A DNA stretch of 64,000 nt. It comes from Streptomyces shenzhenensis. GTDB taxonomy: Bacteria > Actinomycetota > Actinomycetes > Streptomycetales > Streptomycetaceae. The notes beneath the pieces were generated by a model. That model saw only the letters and a list, made by a program, of their open reading frames with translations. It was not told the DNA's origin and made no database searches. This document shows, piece after piece, positions 32,014 to 40,970 of this stretch. The stretch lies in NCBI RefSeq assembly GCF_003688995.1, contig NZ_PENI01000024.1, positions 62,001-126,000 on the forward strand, written 5' to 3'. Position 1 is the stretch's first letter. Each line of letters opens with the position of its first letter. The translations under genes were made by a program, and so were the position numbers.

Positions 32014-33317
32014 CCGCTGTCGACCACCAGTTGGTCAAGCGGTTCCGGCAGGAGGCCGGCGACCGCATCGCCGAGCAGCGCCGCCTCGACCAGGTCAACG
32101 GCGTCTCGCCGATGTCCACGGAGGACGAGCGGCAGTACGCCCGCGCGGTCATCGCGCAGATCCTGGAGGAGTACGCCCGCACCGAGATCAACGCGGGCCG
32201 TACGCCGCTGGACGCCGAGACCGAGGAGCAGTACGCGGCCGCCGTGCACGCCGCGCTCTTCGGCGTGGGCCGGCTCCAGCCCCTGCTGGACGACCCCGAC
32301 GTCGAGAACATCGACATCAACGGCTGCGACCAGGTCTTCGTCGGCTACTCCGACGGGCGGGAGGCCACGGGCGATCCGGTCGCCGAGACCGACGAGGAAC
32401 TGATCGAGCTGATCCAGGTACTGGGCGCCTACTCCGGCCTGTCCTCCCGGCCCTTCGACTCCGCCAACCCACAGCTCGACCTGCGGCTGCCCGACGGCTC
32501 CCGGCTCTCCGCCGTCATGGACGTCGCCCGGCGGCCCGCGCTGTCCATCCGGCGCGCCCGCATGGGCAAGGTGTTCATCTCCGACCTCGTCGGCAACGGA
32601 ACCCTGGGCCCGGAGCTGGGGCACTTCCTCGCCTGCGCCGTCCGCGCCCGCAAGAACATCATGATCGCGGGGGCCACCAACGCGGGCAAGACGACCCTGC
32701 TGCGCGCCCTCGCCAACGAGATCCCCCCGGGCGAACGGCTCATCACCGTCGAACGCGCCCTGGAACTCGGGCTCGACACCTTCCCCGACCTGCACCCCAA
32801 CGTCGTGGCGTTCGAGGAACGGCTGCCCAACTCCGAGGGCCAGGGCGCCATCGGCATGGCCGAACTGGTCCGCCGCTCACTGCGGATGAACCCCTCCCGG
32901 GTGATCGTCGGAGAGGTGCTCGGCGACGAGATCGTCACCATGCTCAACGCGATGTCGCAGGGCAACGACGGCTCGCTGTCCACGATCCACGCCAACAGCT
33001 CCAGCGAGGTCTTCAACCGCATCTCCACGTACGCGTTGCAGGCCACCGAGCGGCTGCCCATCGAGGCCAGCCAGATGCTGATCGCGGGCGCGGTGAACTT
33101 CGTCGTCTTCATCCAGCGGCGCAACAACTACCGGACCGGGGGCGGGCTCCAGCGCATGGTGACCTCCGTGCGCGAGGTCAACGGCGTCGACGGCCGTGTG
33201 CTGTCCAGCGAGGTGTTCGCCGAGACCCCCGACGGCCGGGTCGTACCGCACGCGCCCATAGCCTGCCTGGAGGACCTGATGGCCTACGGCTACCAGCCGC
33301 ACGGGGCGTGGGGGTGA
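32010..33317 (+). CDS. tadA: TadA/CpaF secretion ATPase
   Basis: The 435-aa type II/IV secretion ATPase drives Flp pilus assembly. Walker A is GATNAGKTT (near residue 220). The Asp-box ITVERALELGLD, Walker B SRVIVGEVLGDEI and the His-box GSLSTIHANSS are present. The N-terminal part carries the CpaF-type LLDDPDVENIDINGCDQVFV segment. Overlaps tadZ upstream and is closely followed by tadB. Confidence 0.95.
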   Translation: MTAVDHQLVKRFRQEAGDRIAEQRRLDQVNGVSPMSTEDERQYARAVIAQILEEYARTEINAGRTPLDAETEEQYAAAVHAALFGVGRLQPLLDDPDVENIDINGCDQVFVGYSDGREATGDPVAETDEELIELIQVLGAYSGLSSRPFDSANPQLDLRLPDGSRLSAVMDVARRPALSIRRARMGKVFISDLVGNGTLGPELGHFLACAVRARKNIMIAGATNAGKTTLLRALANEIPPGERLITVERALELGLDTFPDLHPNVVAFEERLPNSEGQGAIGMAELVRRSLRMNPSRVIVGEVLGDEIVTMLNAMSQGNDGSLSTIHANSSSEVFNRISTYALQATERLPIEASQMLIAGAVNFVVFIQRRNNYRTGGGLQRMVTSVREVNGVDGRVLSSEVFAETPDGRVVPHAPIACLEDLMAYGYQPHGAWG

Positions 33318-33319
33318 CC

Positions 33320-34348
33320 ATGACGCACTTCGCCGCCGGCCCTGCCACACACACCGCGCTCGGCTCGCTCGGTTCCATGGGCGGCCTCTTCTCCACCACC
33401 GTCCTGTACTCGATCGGCAGCGGCGTCGCCGTCGGCGGCGGACTCGCGCTGCTGATACTCGCCGTACGCGGCCTGCCCGCCAAACCCGCGCACGAGAAGC
33501 AGAAGGCCGACGAGCGGTTCGCCGAACTGATCCGGTTCGCCGGGCAGCGCGGCTCGCTCGCCGCGATCGTCGGCCTCGCCGTCCTGCTGCTGACCCGCTG
33601 GGCGGTGGCCGGGCTCGCGGCCGGCGTCCTCGTCTTCTTCTGGGACCGCCTCTTCGGCGGCGCCGCGGAGGAACGGGCCGCCATGCGCCGCGTGGAGGCC
33701 CTCGCCTCCTGGACGGAGTCCCTGCGCGACACCATCGCGGGCGCGGTCGGCCTGGAGCAGGCCATCCCGGCGTCCGCGCGCGCCGCGGCCCCCATCCTGC
33801 GCCCCCATCTCGACGCCCTCGTCGACCGGTTGCGCGCCCGCACCCCGCTGCCCGAGGCGCTCCAGCACCTCGCCGACGAGATCGACGACGCGTCCGCCGA
33901 CATCATCGTGGCCGCGCTGATCCTCAACGCCCGGCTGCGCGGCCCCGGTCTGCGCCAGGTCCTCGGCGCGCTCGCCAAGTCGGCACGCGAGGAAGTCGAC
34001 ATGCGCCAGCGCGTGATGGCCCAGCGCGCCGCCACCCGCCGCTCGGTGCAGATCGTGGTCGCGGTGTCCATCGCCTTCGTCCTCGGCCTCGCCGTCTTCA
34101 ACCGCGACTTCGTGTCCCCGTACGGCACCGCGGTCGGCCAGCTCGTACTCGCCGTCGTCTGCGCCCTGTTCGCGCTCGGCTTCTGGTGGCTGCGCAAGCT
34201 GTCCACCATCGAGACGCCCGAACGCTTCCTGGTCCGCGACGAGTCCTCGGTGCAGTTCGTACGGCCCCGCACCGCCGCCCCGACCGCCCAGCAGCCGCAG
34301 CCTCAGCAGCCCCAGCCGTTCCAGTCGGAAGAAGGTGTACGCCGGTGA
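33320..34348 (+). CDS. tadB: TadB-like inner-membrane pilus protein (T2SSF)
   Basis: This 342-aa membrane protein has a hydrophobic N-terminus (LYSIGSGVAVGGGLALLILAVRGL). The T2SSF cytoplasmic helical domain holds ALASWTESLRDTIAGAVGLEQAI and ILNARLRGPGLRQVLGALAKSAREEVDMR. C-terminal transmembrane helices and a Gln/Pro-rich tail follow. TadB and TadC form the platform turned by TadA. ATG 33320 follows GGGGG; an in-frame GTG at 33308 lies within the tadA end. Confidence 0.88.
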   Translation: MTHFAAGPATHTALGSLGSMGGLFSTTVLYSIGSGVAVGGGLALLILAVRGLPAKPAHEKQKADERFAELIRFAGQRGSLAAIVGLAVLLLTRWAVAGLAAGVLVFFWDRLFGGAAEERAAMRRVEALASWTESLRDTIAGAVGLEQAIPASARAAAPILRPHLDALVDRLRARTPLPEALQHLADEIDDASADIIVAALILNARLRGPGLRQVLGALAKSAREEVDMRQRVMAQRAATRRSVQIVVAVSIAFVLGLAVFNRDFVSPYGTAVGQLVLAVVCALFALGFWWLRKLSTIETPERFLVRDESSVQFVRPRTAAPTAQQPQPQQPQPFQSEEGVRR

Positions 34349-35265
34349 ACCTGACGATGCCGATCCTGGTCGGCGTGGTCTTCGGACTGGGTGTCTACGC
34401 CCTCGTCCGCGCCCTCATGCCGTCGAAGCGGAGCGCGGTCGCCCAGGTCGCCCGCATCGACGCGATGCGCGCGCGGGGAGCGGCGTACGAGTCCGCGCGA
34501 CCGGCCCAGGACACCGGGCGCTTCGGTTCGCTGCGTGCCGAGGTCGGCGCGCGCGTCTCCGAGTTCTACCTCCACCAGGGCTGGGAGCAGCGCTCGCTGC
34601 GCGCGGACCTGGCGGTCCTGGACCGCAGTTGGGAGAAGTTCCTGGCGACGAAGGTGCTGCTGGCCGCGGCCGGGCTGTTCTTCGGGCCGTTCCTGTTCGC
34701 GGTGGTCTGGACGCTGGGCGTGGGCCGCAGCCCGCTCATCCCGGTCTGGCTGGCCCTGTTGTGCGCGGCGCTGTTCTTCTTCCTGCCCGACCTGGAGGTA
34801 CGGCGGGACGCGGCCGAGAAGCGCCGGGACCTGCGGCGCGTCATCGGCGCCTATCTGGACCTGGTGTCGATGAGCCTGGCCGGCGGCCGGGGTCTGCCCG
34901 AGGCGCTGATGGCGGCGGCCGACGTGTCCGACGGCTGGGCCAACCAGCGCATCCGCAGTGCCCTGGCCGACGCCCGGATCACCGGCATCAGCCAGTGGCA
35001 GGCGCTCGGCCAACTCGGCGAGGAACTGGGCGTGGAGGAGCTGAAGGACCTCTCTGCCTCGCTGGCGCTGGTCGCGGACGACGGCGCCAAGGTGCGTGAG
35101 TCGCTCGCCTCCCGCGCCGAGACCATGCGGCACCGCGAACTCGCCGAGATCGAGGGCAGCGCGGGCGAGAAGTCGCAGTCGATGCTGGTGGCGCAGTTGC
35201 TGCTGTGCGCCGGCTTCCTGGTGTTCCTGATCTTCCCTGCGGCCGTGCGGGTGTTCCAGGTGTGA
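34345..35265 (+). CDS. tadC: TadC-like inner-membrane pilus protein (T2SSF)
   Basis: This 306-aa membrane protein has an N-terminal helix (MPILVGVVFGLGVYALVRALM), two central helices, a T2SSF domain (AYLDLVSMSLAGGRGLPEALMAAA to ELAEIEGSAGEKSQSMLVAQLLL) and a last helix LLLCAGFLVFLIFPAAV. GTG 34345 overlaps the tadB stop (GTGA). It is the second half of the TadB-TadC platform. Confidence 0.88.
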   Translation: MNLTMPILVGVVFGLGVYALVRALMPSKRSAVAQVARIDAMRARGAAYESARPAQDTGRFGSLRAEVGARVSEFYLHQGWEQRSLRADLAVLDRSWEKFLATKVLLAAAGLFFGPFLFAVVWTLGVGRSPLIPVWLALLCAALFFFLPDLEVRRDAAEKRRDLRRVIGAYLDLVSMSLAGGRGLPEALMAAADVSDGWANQRIRSALADARITGISQWQALGQLGEELGVEELKDLSASLALVADDGAKVRESLASRAETMRHRELAEIEGSAGEKSQSMLVAQLLLCAGFLVFLIFPAAVRVFQV

Positions 35266-35397
35266 ACCGACCGATACGTGCGGCTCGTCCTACGATCCGT
35301 ACCCGCGGCTGCCACGGCCGCTCTTGCCTGCACCGCTTCCATCGCTCCACTGCCCGAACCGCCGGCCGAGTTGAGCTGAGTTGAGAGGACGACTCCC

Positions 35398-35649
35398 ATG
35401 ACCGAACGCACCGTCCGCACCGGAATCCCGGCGGTGGACTTCCTGGTCACCTTCCTGCAGGCGCGTGTGCAGCGCGCCCGCTCCGGCGAACTGGACCGCG
35501 GCGCCTCCGCCGTCGAGTGGGTCATCATCTCCGCGGTCGTCGTGGCGATCGTCGGCGTGGTGGCCGCCATCATCAACGCCGCGCTGAGCGAGGGCGCGAA
35601 CAAGGTCGGCGACTGCATCAAGGGCGCGGACGCGGGCAAGACCTGCTGA
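35398..35649 (+). CDS. Flp/type IVb pilin-like prepilin
   Basis: This 83-aa prepilin has the cleavage site DRG|ASAVEWVIISAVVVAIVG: Gly at -1, Glu at +5, then the hydrophobic assembly helix. The leader is long (about 35 residues) and the mature pilin short, as in actinobacterial Tad pilins. The C-terminus has two Cys (GDCIKGADAGKTC) that may close a disulfide loop. ATG 35398 follows GAGAGGA. TACGAT (35291-35296) is a possible separate promoter in the 132-bp gap after tadC, which would allow high pilin expression. Confidence 0.88.
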   Translation: MTERTVRTGIPAVDFLVTFLQARVQRARSGELDRGASAVEWVIISAVVVAIVGVVAAIINAALSEGANKVGDCIKGADAGKTC

Positions 35650-35671
35650 CGCACGACGTACGACGACGGGG

Positions 35672-36133
35672 ATGACGGGGTTGATGGTGGGCGTGGGCAG
35701 ATGGGTGCGCCGCCGCGCGCGGGCCGTGCGCGGCGAGGCTGGTGACTCCGGCATGACCGCGATCGAGTTCGTGCTGCTCACCCCCGTCCTGTTCTTCATG
35801 ATCTTCGCCACAGTGCAGTTCGCGCTGTACTTCTTCGCCGACCACGTGGCCCAGGCGGCGGCCCAGGCGGGCGCCCGGAAGGCCCGCGCCACGGCCGACG
35901 AACAGCCGGGCGGCTGGCGGGGCGAGGCCCGTGACGTCGTCGACTCCTACATCCGCCAACTCGGCCCGCAACTGGTGCTGGCCCCGGACGTGAAGCTGCT
36001 CCAGCCGGAGCCGAACACGGTGGGCGTGGAGATCTCGGCCCGGGTGCCCACGGTGTTCCCCGGCCTCGACCTGACGGTGCACGCGCAGTCCTCCGGGCCG
36101 GTGGAGCGATTCGTACCGGAAGGGGGCAACTGA
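35672..36133 (+). CDS. TadE-like minor pseudopilin 1
   Basis: The 153-aa product has a prepilin-type site, GDSG|MTAIEFVLLTPVLFFMIFATVQFALYFF, with Glu at +5, matching TadE. The exported part is about 100 residues with no Cys. Start choice is uncertain: ATG 35672 or ATG 35684, neither with a well-spaced ribosome site. The prepilin peptidase at 40131 would process it. Confidence 0.8.
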   Translation: MTGLMVGVGRWVRRRARAVRGEAGDSGMTAIEFVLLTPVLFFMIFATVQFALYFFADHVAQAAAQAGARKARATADEQPGGWRGEARDVVDSYIRQLGPQLVLAPDVKLLQPEPNTVGVEISARVPTVFPGLDLTVHAQSSGPVERFVPEGGN

Positions 36134-36574
36134 ATGCCCACTCCCTTCACCCGGTTCCGCACCGCGCGCGGGCGGTCGGCCGACGGCGACCGCGGGCTGT
36201 CGACGGTCGAGGTGGTGATCCTGGCGCCGGTGATGATCCTGTTCATCCTGGTCCTGGTGGCCTTCGGGCAACTCGTCGACGGGCGGGGCGCGTTGGACGG
36301 CGCCGCGCGGGACGCGGCGCGGGCCGGTTCGATCCAGAAGGACCACGCCACCGCCCTGGCCGAGGCCCGCAGGGCCGCCGAGGCGGACCTGGCCGACGTC
36401 TGTTCCGGACCGGTGTCCGTCGTCCAGACCAGCCAGGGCTTCGAACCCGACACCCTCTTCACGGTCGAGGTGAGCTGCCAGGTGCGGGGCCTGGCCATGC
36501 TGGGCCTCGACGTCCCGACCCGGCTGTCGGCGAGCTTCAGTTCCCCGCTGGATCCGTACCGGAGGACGGCGTGA
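36134..36574 (+). CDS. TadE-like minor pseudopilin 2
   Basis: The 146-aa product has DRG|LSTVEVVILAPVMILFILVLVAFGQ with Glu at +5. Its exported domain includes ARDAARAGSIQKDHATALAEARRAAEADLADVC and a second Cys (VSCQVRG), a likely disulfide pair. It begins directly after the first TadE-like stop and overlaps the next gene by 4 bp. Confidence 0.82.
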   Translation: MPTPFTRFRTARGRSADGDRGLSTVEVVILAPVMILFILVLVAFGQLVDGRGALDGAARDAARAGSIQKDHATALAEARRAAEADLADVCSGPVSVVQTSQGFEPDTLFTVEVSCQVRGLAMLGLDVPTRLSASFSSPLDPYRRTA

Positions 36575-37035
36575 GGACGGCAGTCGTACGCGCGTGGTGG
36601 TCCGCCCACCGGTCGGGGCCGGCCGACCGGGGCTCGGGCGCCGGCGCGGTGATCATCTTCACCCTCGTCTTTCTCTCCCTGTCGGCGTTCGTGATCGACG
36701 GCGGCCTGTCCATCTCCAAGCGGGAACGCGCCGCCGACATCGCGGAGCAGGCGGCCCGCTACGCCGCCCAGGACATAGACAAGGAATCCCTCTACGAGAA
36801 CGAGGGCGGCCCCGCGCCGATCAACTTCCAGAACTGCGACGCGCGCGTGAAGACCTTCGCCCGCGAGATGAACATGACCGGCCCCGACATCGCCGCGAGC
36901 CACTGCGTGGCGGCCGACACCCAACAGGTCGAGGTCGAGATCCAGCTGACCTACCAACCGGTGTTCACGGGCATGTTCTACGGCGGAGCGGTGACCGTAC
37001 ACGGCAGAGCCCTGGCAGAGAACCAGGTCGGCTGA
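36571..37035 (+). CDS. TadG-like pilus-associated protein
   Basis: The 154-aa product has DRGSGAGAVIIFTLVFLSLSAFVIDGGLSISKRERAADIAEQAARYAAQ, the TadG-type N-terminal helix followed by the conserved helix. It lacks the +5 Glu of true prepilins. Two Cys (FQNCDARV and SHCVAAD) lie in the exported part. It is too short to carry the C-terminal vWA domain of full TadG. Its GTG overlaps the previous stop. Confidence 0.75.
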   Translation: MRTAVVRAWWSAHRSGPADRGSGAGAVIIFTLVFLSLSAFVIDGGLSISKRERAADIAEQAARYAAQDIDKESLYENEGGPAPINFQNCDARVKTFAREMNMTGPDIAASHCVAADTQQVEVEIQLTYQPVFTGMFYGGAVTVHGRALAENQVG

Positions 37036-37137
37036 CCCGACGACCGGCGCCGCTCAGCCGGGCTCAATAGGATCTCCGTAGGCTCCATTCGCCCCCCACC
37101 GACCAACTCCTCCCACCCACGACCCAGGACACCCGCC

Positions 37138-40134
37138 ATGGCGCGACGCAGCACATCAAGCTCGACGGGAAGCCCGACGGGCCCGAGGAATCGGACACCG
37201 CAGCCGGTACGCGTGCGGCGCCGTACGTTCGGGGACTTCGTCAAGGCATTCCTCGCGTTCATCGCCCTGCTCGTGCTCGTCGTCGGCGTACCCGGCGCCC
37301 TCGCCCTCACCGTCGGCTGGCCGCTGCCGAGCGGGGCGCCGACGCTGGACTGGCTGCGGCAGGAGATCACCGTTCAGACCTTCCTGAACGTCCTGACGGT
37401 GATCGTGTGGCTCGCCTGGGCCCAGTTCACCGCCTGCGTGCTCGTCGAGGCCAAGGCCGCGCTGTCCGGCGTGGGACTGGCCGGACGCGTCCCGGGCGCC
37501 GGCCCAAGCCAGTTGCTCGCCCGCCAGCTCGTCGCCGCGCTGCTGCTGTTCGGCGCCACCGCGGCCAGCCTCACCCCGGGACTGTCGCAGCTGGGACAGG
37601 GCCTGGAGGGGAACAACAGGGGGACGGTGGCCGCCGCCCAGCAGACCCCGGGACTCTTCGCCCAGCAGCAGGAGCAGGCATCCGGCACCGCCGCGGCCCT
37701 CGCCGAGCAGGCCGCGCAGGCCGCGCAGGCCGCCGCCCACGCGGACCCCGGCGGCGCCTCCGCCGCCAGGGACGCCGGGACGAAGTACTACCGGATCCAG
37801 CCGCCCGAAGGGCGCCACCACGACTCCCTCTGGGAGATAGCGCAGCGCCACCTCGGCGACGGCCGCCGGTACAAGGAGATCCACGAACTCAACAAGGACC
37901 GTGTCCAGCCCGACGGTTCACGGCTGTCCGAGGCGAGCCTGATCCGGCCCGGCTGGATCATGGAGATGCCCGCCGACGCGCGCGGCGGCGAACTGGTCGA
38001 GATGCCCGACGCCCAGGTCTCCCCGGACGTCCAGCAGCAGATCCACGACTACGCCAAGTCCGGGGACCAGGGCCAGGACCACGCCGAGGAGGGCGGCGGC
38101 ACGGACGCCTCCCAGGTCGCGCTGCCCGAGCAGCAGCGGCCCGGCGCGGACGGCGGCGCGGACCACGGGGACGCGCACGGGCAGGGGCAGGGACAGCAGC
38201 ACGAAGGCCCCGCACAGCCCGGCTCCGGCAGCGAGGCCGGCGGGCACGCCTTCGGTCTGCCCGAAGCCCTCATCGGCGCGCCGCTCCTCGCCGCCGGCCT
38301 GCTCGGCGCCCTCGGACGCCGGCGCCGGCAGGCGCTGTGGCAGTCGGCGCTCGGGGCCGTCGGCGGCCGGCGCGGCATGGAACCGCCCACGCCGACCGGC
38401 GACGCCCAGGACGCGCAGGACGCGCTGCTGGTCGGCGCCGACCCCGAGGGCGTACGGCTGCTCGACCGTTCGCTGCGCGGCCTGGCCGCCGGGCTCGCCG
38501 CCGAGTCGCGCGCCCTGCCCGTCGTCTACGCCGCCTGGCTGAGCAACGGCGATCTGCACCTCCAGCTCGCCCAGCCCGCCGGAAAGCCGCCCGCGCCCTG
38601 GCAGCTCGGGCAGGACCAGACGTTCTGGATGCTCGCGCGGGCCGACGCCGAGCGGTACGAGGACGTGGACACCGCCGCGCCCTACCCGGGTCTCGTCAGC
38701 CTCGGCACCATGGACGACTCCCGGCTGCTGCTCAACCTGGAGGCGGTGCCCGGCCTCGTCTCGCTCAGCGGACGCGAGGCCGACCGGGCCGCCGTGTTCG
38801 CCTCGGTCGCCGCCGAACTCGCCACCAACGGCTGGTCGGACCGGATGACCATCACCCTCGTCGGCTTCGGCGCCGACCTCACTCCGCTCGCCCCGAACCG
38901 GCTGCGCCACCTCGACGGCATCGAGGCGCTCATCGAGACCATGGAGGCCGAGACCCGGCAGCGCCGCGGGGCGCTCGGCGCCGCCGGGCACGACTCCGTC
39001 CTCACCGGCCGTACCGGGCCCGCGCAGCACACCCGTTGGGCGCCGCACCTGGTCCTGCTCGCCGCACAGCCCTCCGCCGAGGACGCCCTGCGGCTCGCCG
39101 AACTCGCCGCCGACGCCGGCCGCCTCGGCATCGGCTATCTGGTCGGCACCGAGACCGGTGAACTGCCCGGCGCCGCCTGGGAGATGGAGATCACGACCGA
39201 GGGCAGGCTGCTCGCCCCGCTGCTCGGCCTTGAGCTGGACGCCCAGCTGTTGCCGGCCGTCCAGCAGCGCGCCGTCGTCGAACTGTTCGCCGACGCCGAC
39301 CCCGAGCGCGATCCGGACGGCCCGGTCAACGCCCCGCCGTTCCTCGTCGACATCAGCGAGCAGGGCCGGCCCGCGGTCTACGCCCGCCTCGTCGGACCGT
39401 ACGAGATCATCGGCCTCGACACCCCGGACGGGGAGCGCAGCGCGCTGCTCCACGAGGCGCTCGCCCTGCTGCTCCTGCACCGCGAGGGCGTCCACCCGCG
39501 GGTGCTGGCCTCCGCGCTGTGGCCGCGCGGCGTCACCGAGGACGTGCGGGACGCGCTCGTCGAGCGGCTGCGCGGCTGGCTCGGCAGCGACCCGGACGGC
39601 ACGGCCCGCCTCGGCACCGACGAGTCCGGCCGGCTCACGCTCGCCAAGTCCGTCGTCTCCGACCTGGACGTGCTGCGCTCCCTCTACCACGAGGCCACGC
39701 AGGGCAAGGGCGTGGACAGCCGGGCCGTACGCGGGCGGCTGCTCACCGACGCGCTGGTCCTGGTCCGCGGGCCGCTGCTCGCGGACCGCCCCGAGGACCG
39801 CTACCGCTGGCTCACCCACGAGATCATCGACGCCCAGCTCCCGCTGCTGGTCGCGGACATCGGGCTCGCGCTGTCCGCGTTCCACCTGGAGAAGGACCGC
39901 GCGGAGAAGGCGATCGAGGCGCTGGACGCGGCGCTGCGGACCGCGCCGTCCGACGAGCGGCTGTGGCACGAGCTGCTGCGCGCCACCCACGCCACCGGCG
40001 AACCCGCCCGGATCCGTGCGCGCGCCGCCGACCTGCTCGCCCGCAGCGGCGCCCGCGGCCTGCCGCCGCGCACGGAAGCGCTCCTCGACGAGTTGCTGCC
40101 GTCGTGGCGCGACGGCGTCGCCGCCGCGGGATGA
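37138..40134 (+). CDS. Large membrane protein with LysM and BTAD-like C-terminal domain
   Basis: The 998-aa protein has an Arg-rich start and transmembrane helices (about 32-55, 80-105 and 125-150). An Ala/Gln-rich stretch leads to a LysM domain (about 222-280: YRIQPPEGRHHDSLWEIAQRHLGDGRRYKEI...RPGWIMEMP), then a disordered Gln/Gly/His-rich linker and another helix near 378-395. The C-terminal 250 residues resemble winged-helix plus BTAD/TPR modules (LHEALALLLLHREGVHPRVLASALWPRG and EKAIEALDAALRTAPSDERLWHELLRATHATGEP). It may link the pilus machinery to peptidoglycan. TAGGAT or TAGGCT (37068-37084) may be its -10. Overlaps the peptidase gene by ATGA. Confidence 0.75.
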   Translation: MARRSTSSSTGSPTGPRNRTPQPVRVRRRTFGDFVKAFLAFIALLVLVVGVPGALALTVGWPLPSGAPTLDWLRQEITVQTFLNVLTVIVWLAWAQFTACVLVEAKAALSGVGLAGRVPGAGPSQLLARQLVAALLLFGATAASLTPGLSQLGQGLEGNNRGTVAAAQQTPGLFAQQQEQASGTAAALAEQAAQAAQAAAHADPGGASAARDAGTKYYRIQPPEGRHHDSLWEIAQRHLGDGRRYKEIHELNKDRVQPDGSRLSEASLIRPGWIMEMPADARGGELVEMPDAQVSPDVQQQIHDYAKSGDQGQDHAEEGGGTDASQVALPEQQRPGADGGADHGDAHGQGQGQQHEGPAQPGSGSEAGGHAFGLPEALIGAPLLAAGLLGALGRRRRQALWQSALGAVGGRRGMEPPTPTGDAQDAQDALLVGADPEGVRLLDRSLRGLAAGLAAESRALPVVYAAWLSNGDLHLQLAQPAGKPPAPWQLGQDQTFWMLARADAERYEDVDTAAPYPGLVSLGTMDDSRLLLNLEAVPGLVSLSGREADRAAVFASVAAELATNGWSDRMTITLVGFGADLTPLAPNRLRHLDGIEALIETMEAETRQRRGALGAAGHDSVLTGRTGPAQHTRWAPHLVLLAAQPSAEDALRLAELAADAGRLGIGYLVGTETGELPGAAWEMEITTEGRLLAPLLGLELDAQLLPAVQQRAVVELFADADPERDPDGPVNAPPFLVDISEQGRPAVYARLVGPYEIIGLDTPDGERSALLHEALALLLLHREGVHPRVLASALWPRGVTEDVRDALVERLRGWLGSDPDGTARLGTDESGRLTLAKSVVSDLDVLRSLYHEATQGKGVDSRAVRGRLLTDALVLVRGPLLADRPEDRYRWLTHEIIDAQLPLLVADIGLALSAFHLEKDRAEKAIEALDAALRTAPSDERLWHELLRATHATGEPARIRARAADLLARSGARGLPPRTEALLDELLPSWRDGVAAAG

Positions 40135-40859
40135 GCGACCTCGCGGTGATCGCCGCCGCCGCGCTGTGGGGCGTGGCGTCCGGTGCGCTGCTGCCCCGGG
40201 CCGCCTACCGGTTCTCCGCCCCGGCGGGCGAGCCCTGGCGCCACCTGTGCCCGGCCGGCCACCCGGTACGGGGCTGGCTCGGCCCGGCCCGCTGCGGCGA
40301 GTGCGCCGCGCGCTCCTACGGCCCCCGGGTGCCGGCCCTCGCGGCCGTCACCGCGCTCGTCTGCGCCGCGCTGGCCGCCGCCACCGGCACCCGTCCCGAA
40401 CTCGGTGTCTGGCTGCTGCTCGCCCCCCTCGGGGTGCTGCTCGCGGTCGTGGACTTCCGGGTGCAGCGGCTGCCGGACCCGCTGACCCTGCCCCTGGCCG
40501 CCGCCGCGCTCGGCCTGCTCGCCCTGGCCGCCCTCCTGCCGGAGCACGCCGGCCACTGGCTCACCGCGCTCTACGGCGCCCTCGCGCTCGGCGCCGGCTA
40601 CTTCGTGCTGTTCCTGATCAACCCCGGCGGCATGGGCTTCGGCGATGTGAAGCTGGCCCTGGGCGCGGGCGCGGCGCTCGGCTGGTACGGCTGGCCGACC
40701 CTGATGCTCGGCACCTTCGCCGGGTTCCTGTTCGGCGCGGTGTACGCCGGTGCCCTCGTGGTCGCCCGGCGGGCGGGCCGCAAGACGGCGATCCCGTTCG
40801 GGCCGTTCCTGATCGCCGGGGCGTACGCGGGGGTGCTGGTCGGCGCGTACGCGGGCTGA
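40131..40859 (+). CDS. Prepilin peptidase (TadV/A24 family)
   Basis: This 242-aa polytopic protein has the two aspartates of A24 peptidases: VVDFRVQRLPDPLTLP (first Asp region) and NPGGMGFGDVKLALGAG (GxGD-type second Asp). A Cys-containing N-terminal loop (CPAGHPVRG, CGECAA) recalls the zinc-binding loop of PilD-type enzymes. It would cleave the Flp and TadE-like precursors encoded upstream. Start overlaps the LysM protein stop by ATGA. Confidence 0.88.
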   Translation: MSDLAVIAAAALWGVASGALLPRAAYRFSAPAGEPWRHLCPAGHPVRGWLGPARCGECAARSYGPRVPALAAVTALVCAALAAATGTRPELGVWLLLAPLGVLLAVVDFRVQRLPDPLTLPLAAAALGLLALAALLPEHAGHWLTALYGALALGAGYFVLFLINPGGMGFGDVKLALGAGAALGWYGWPTLMLGTFAGFLFGAVYAGALVVARRAGRKTAIPFGPFLIAGAYAGVLVGAYAG

Positions 40860-40970
40860 AGCCGGGCCGGTGAGAGGCCTGGCGTAGGCTGGTCCGGTCC
40901 GCCCACCACCACTCTTGTACCGAGCGCTTCGCGCGCACCTTTTGATTTCCTTGACGAAAGGGACGCCCCG

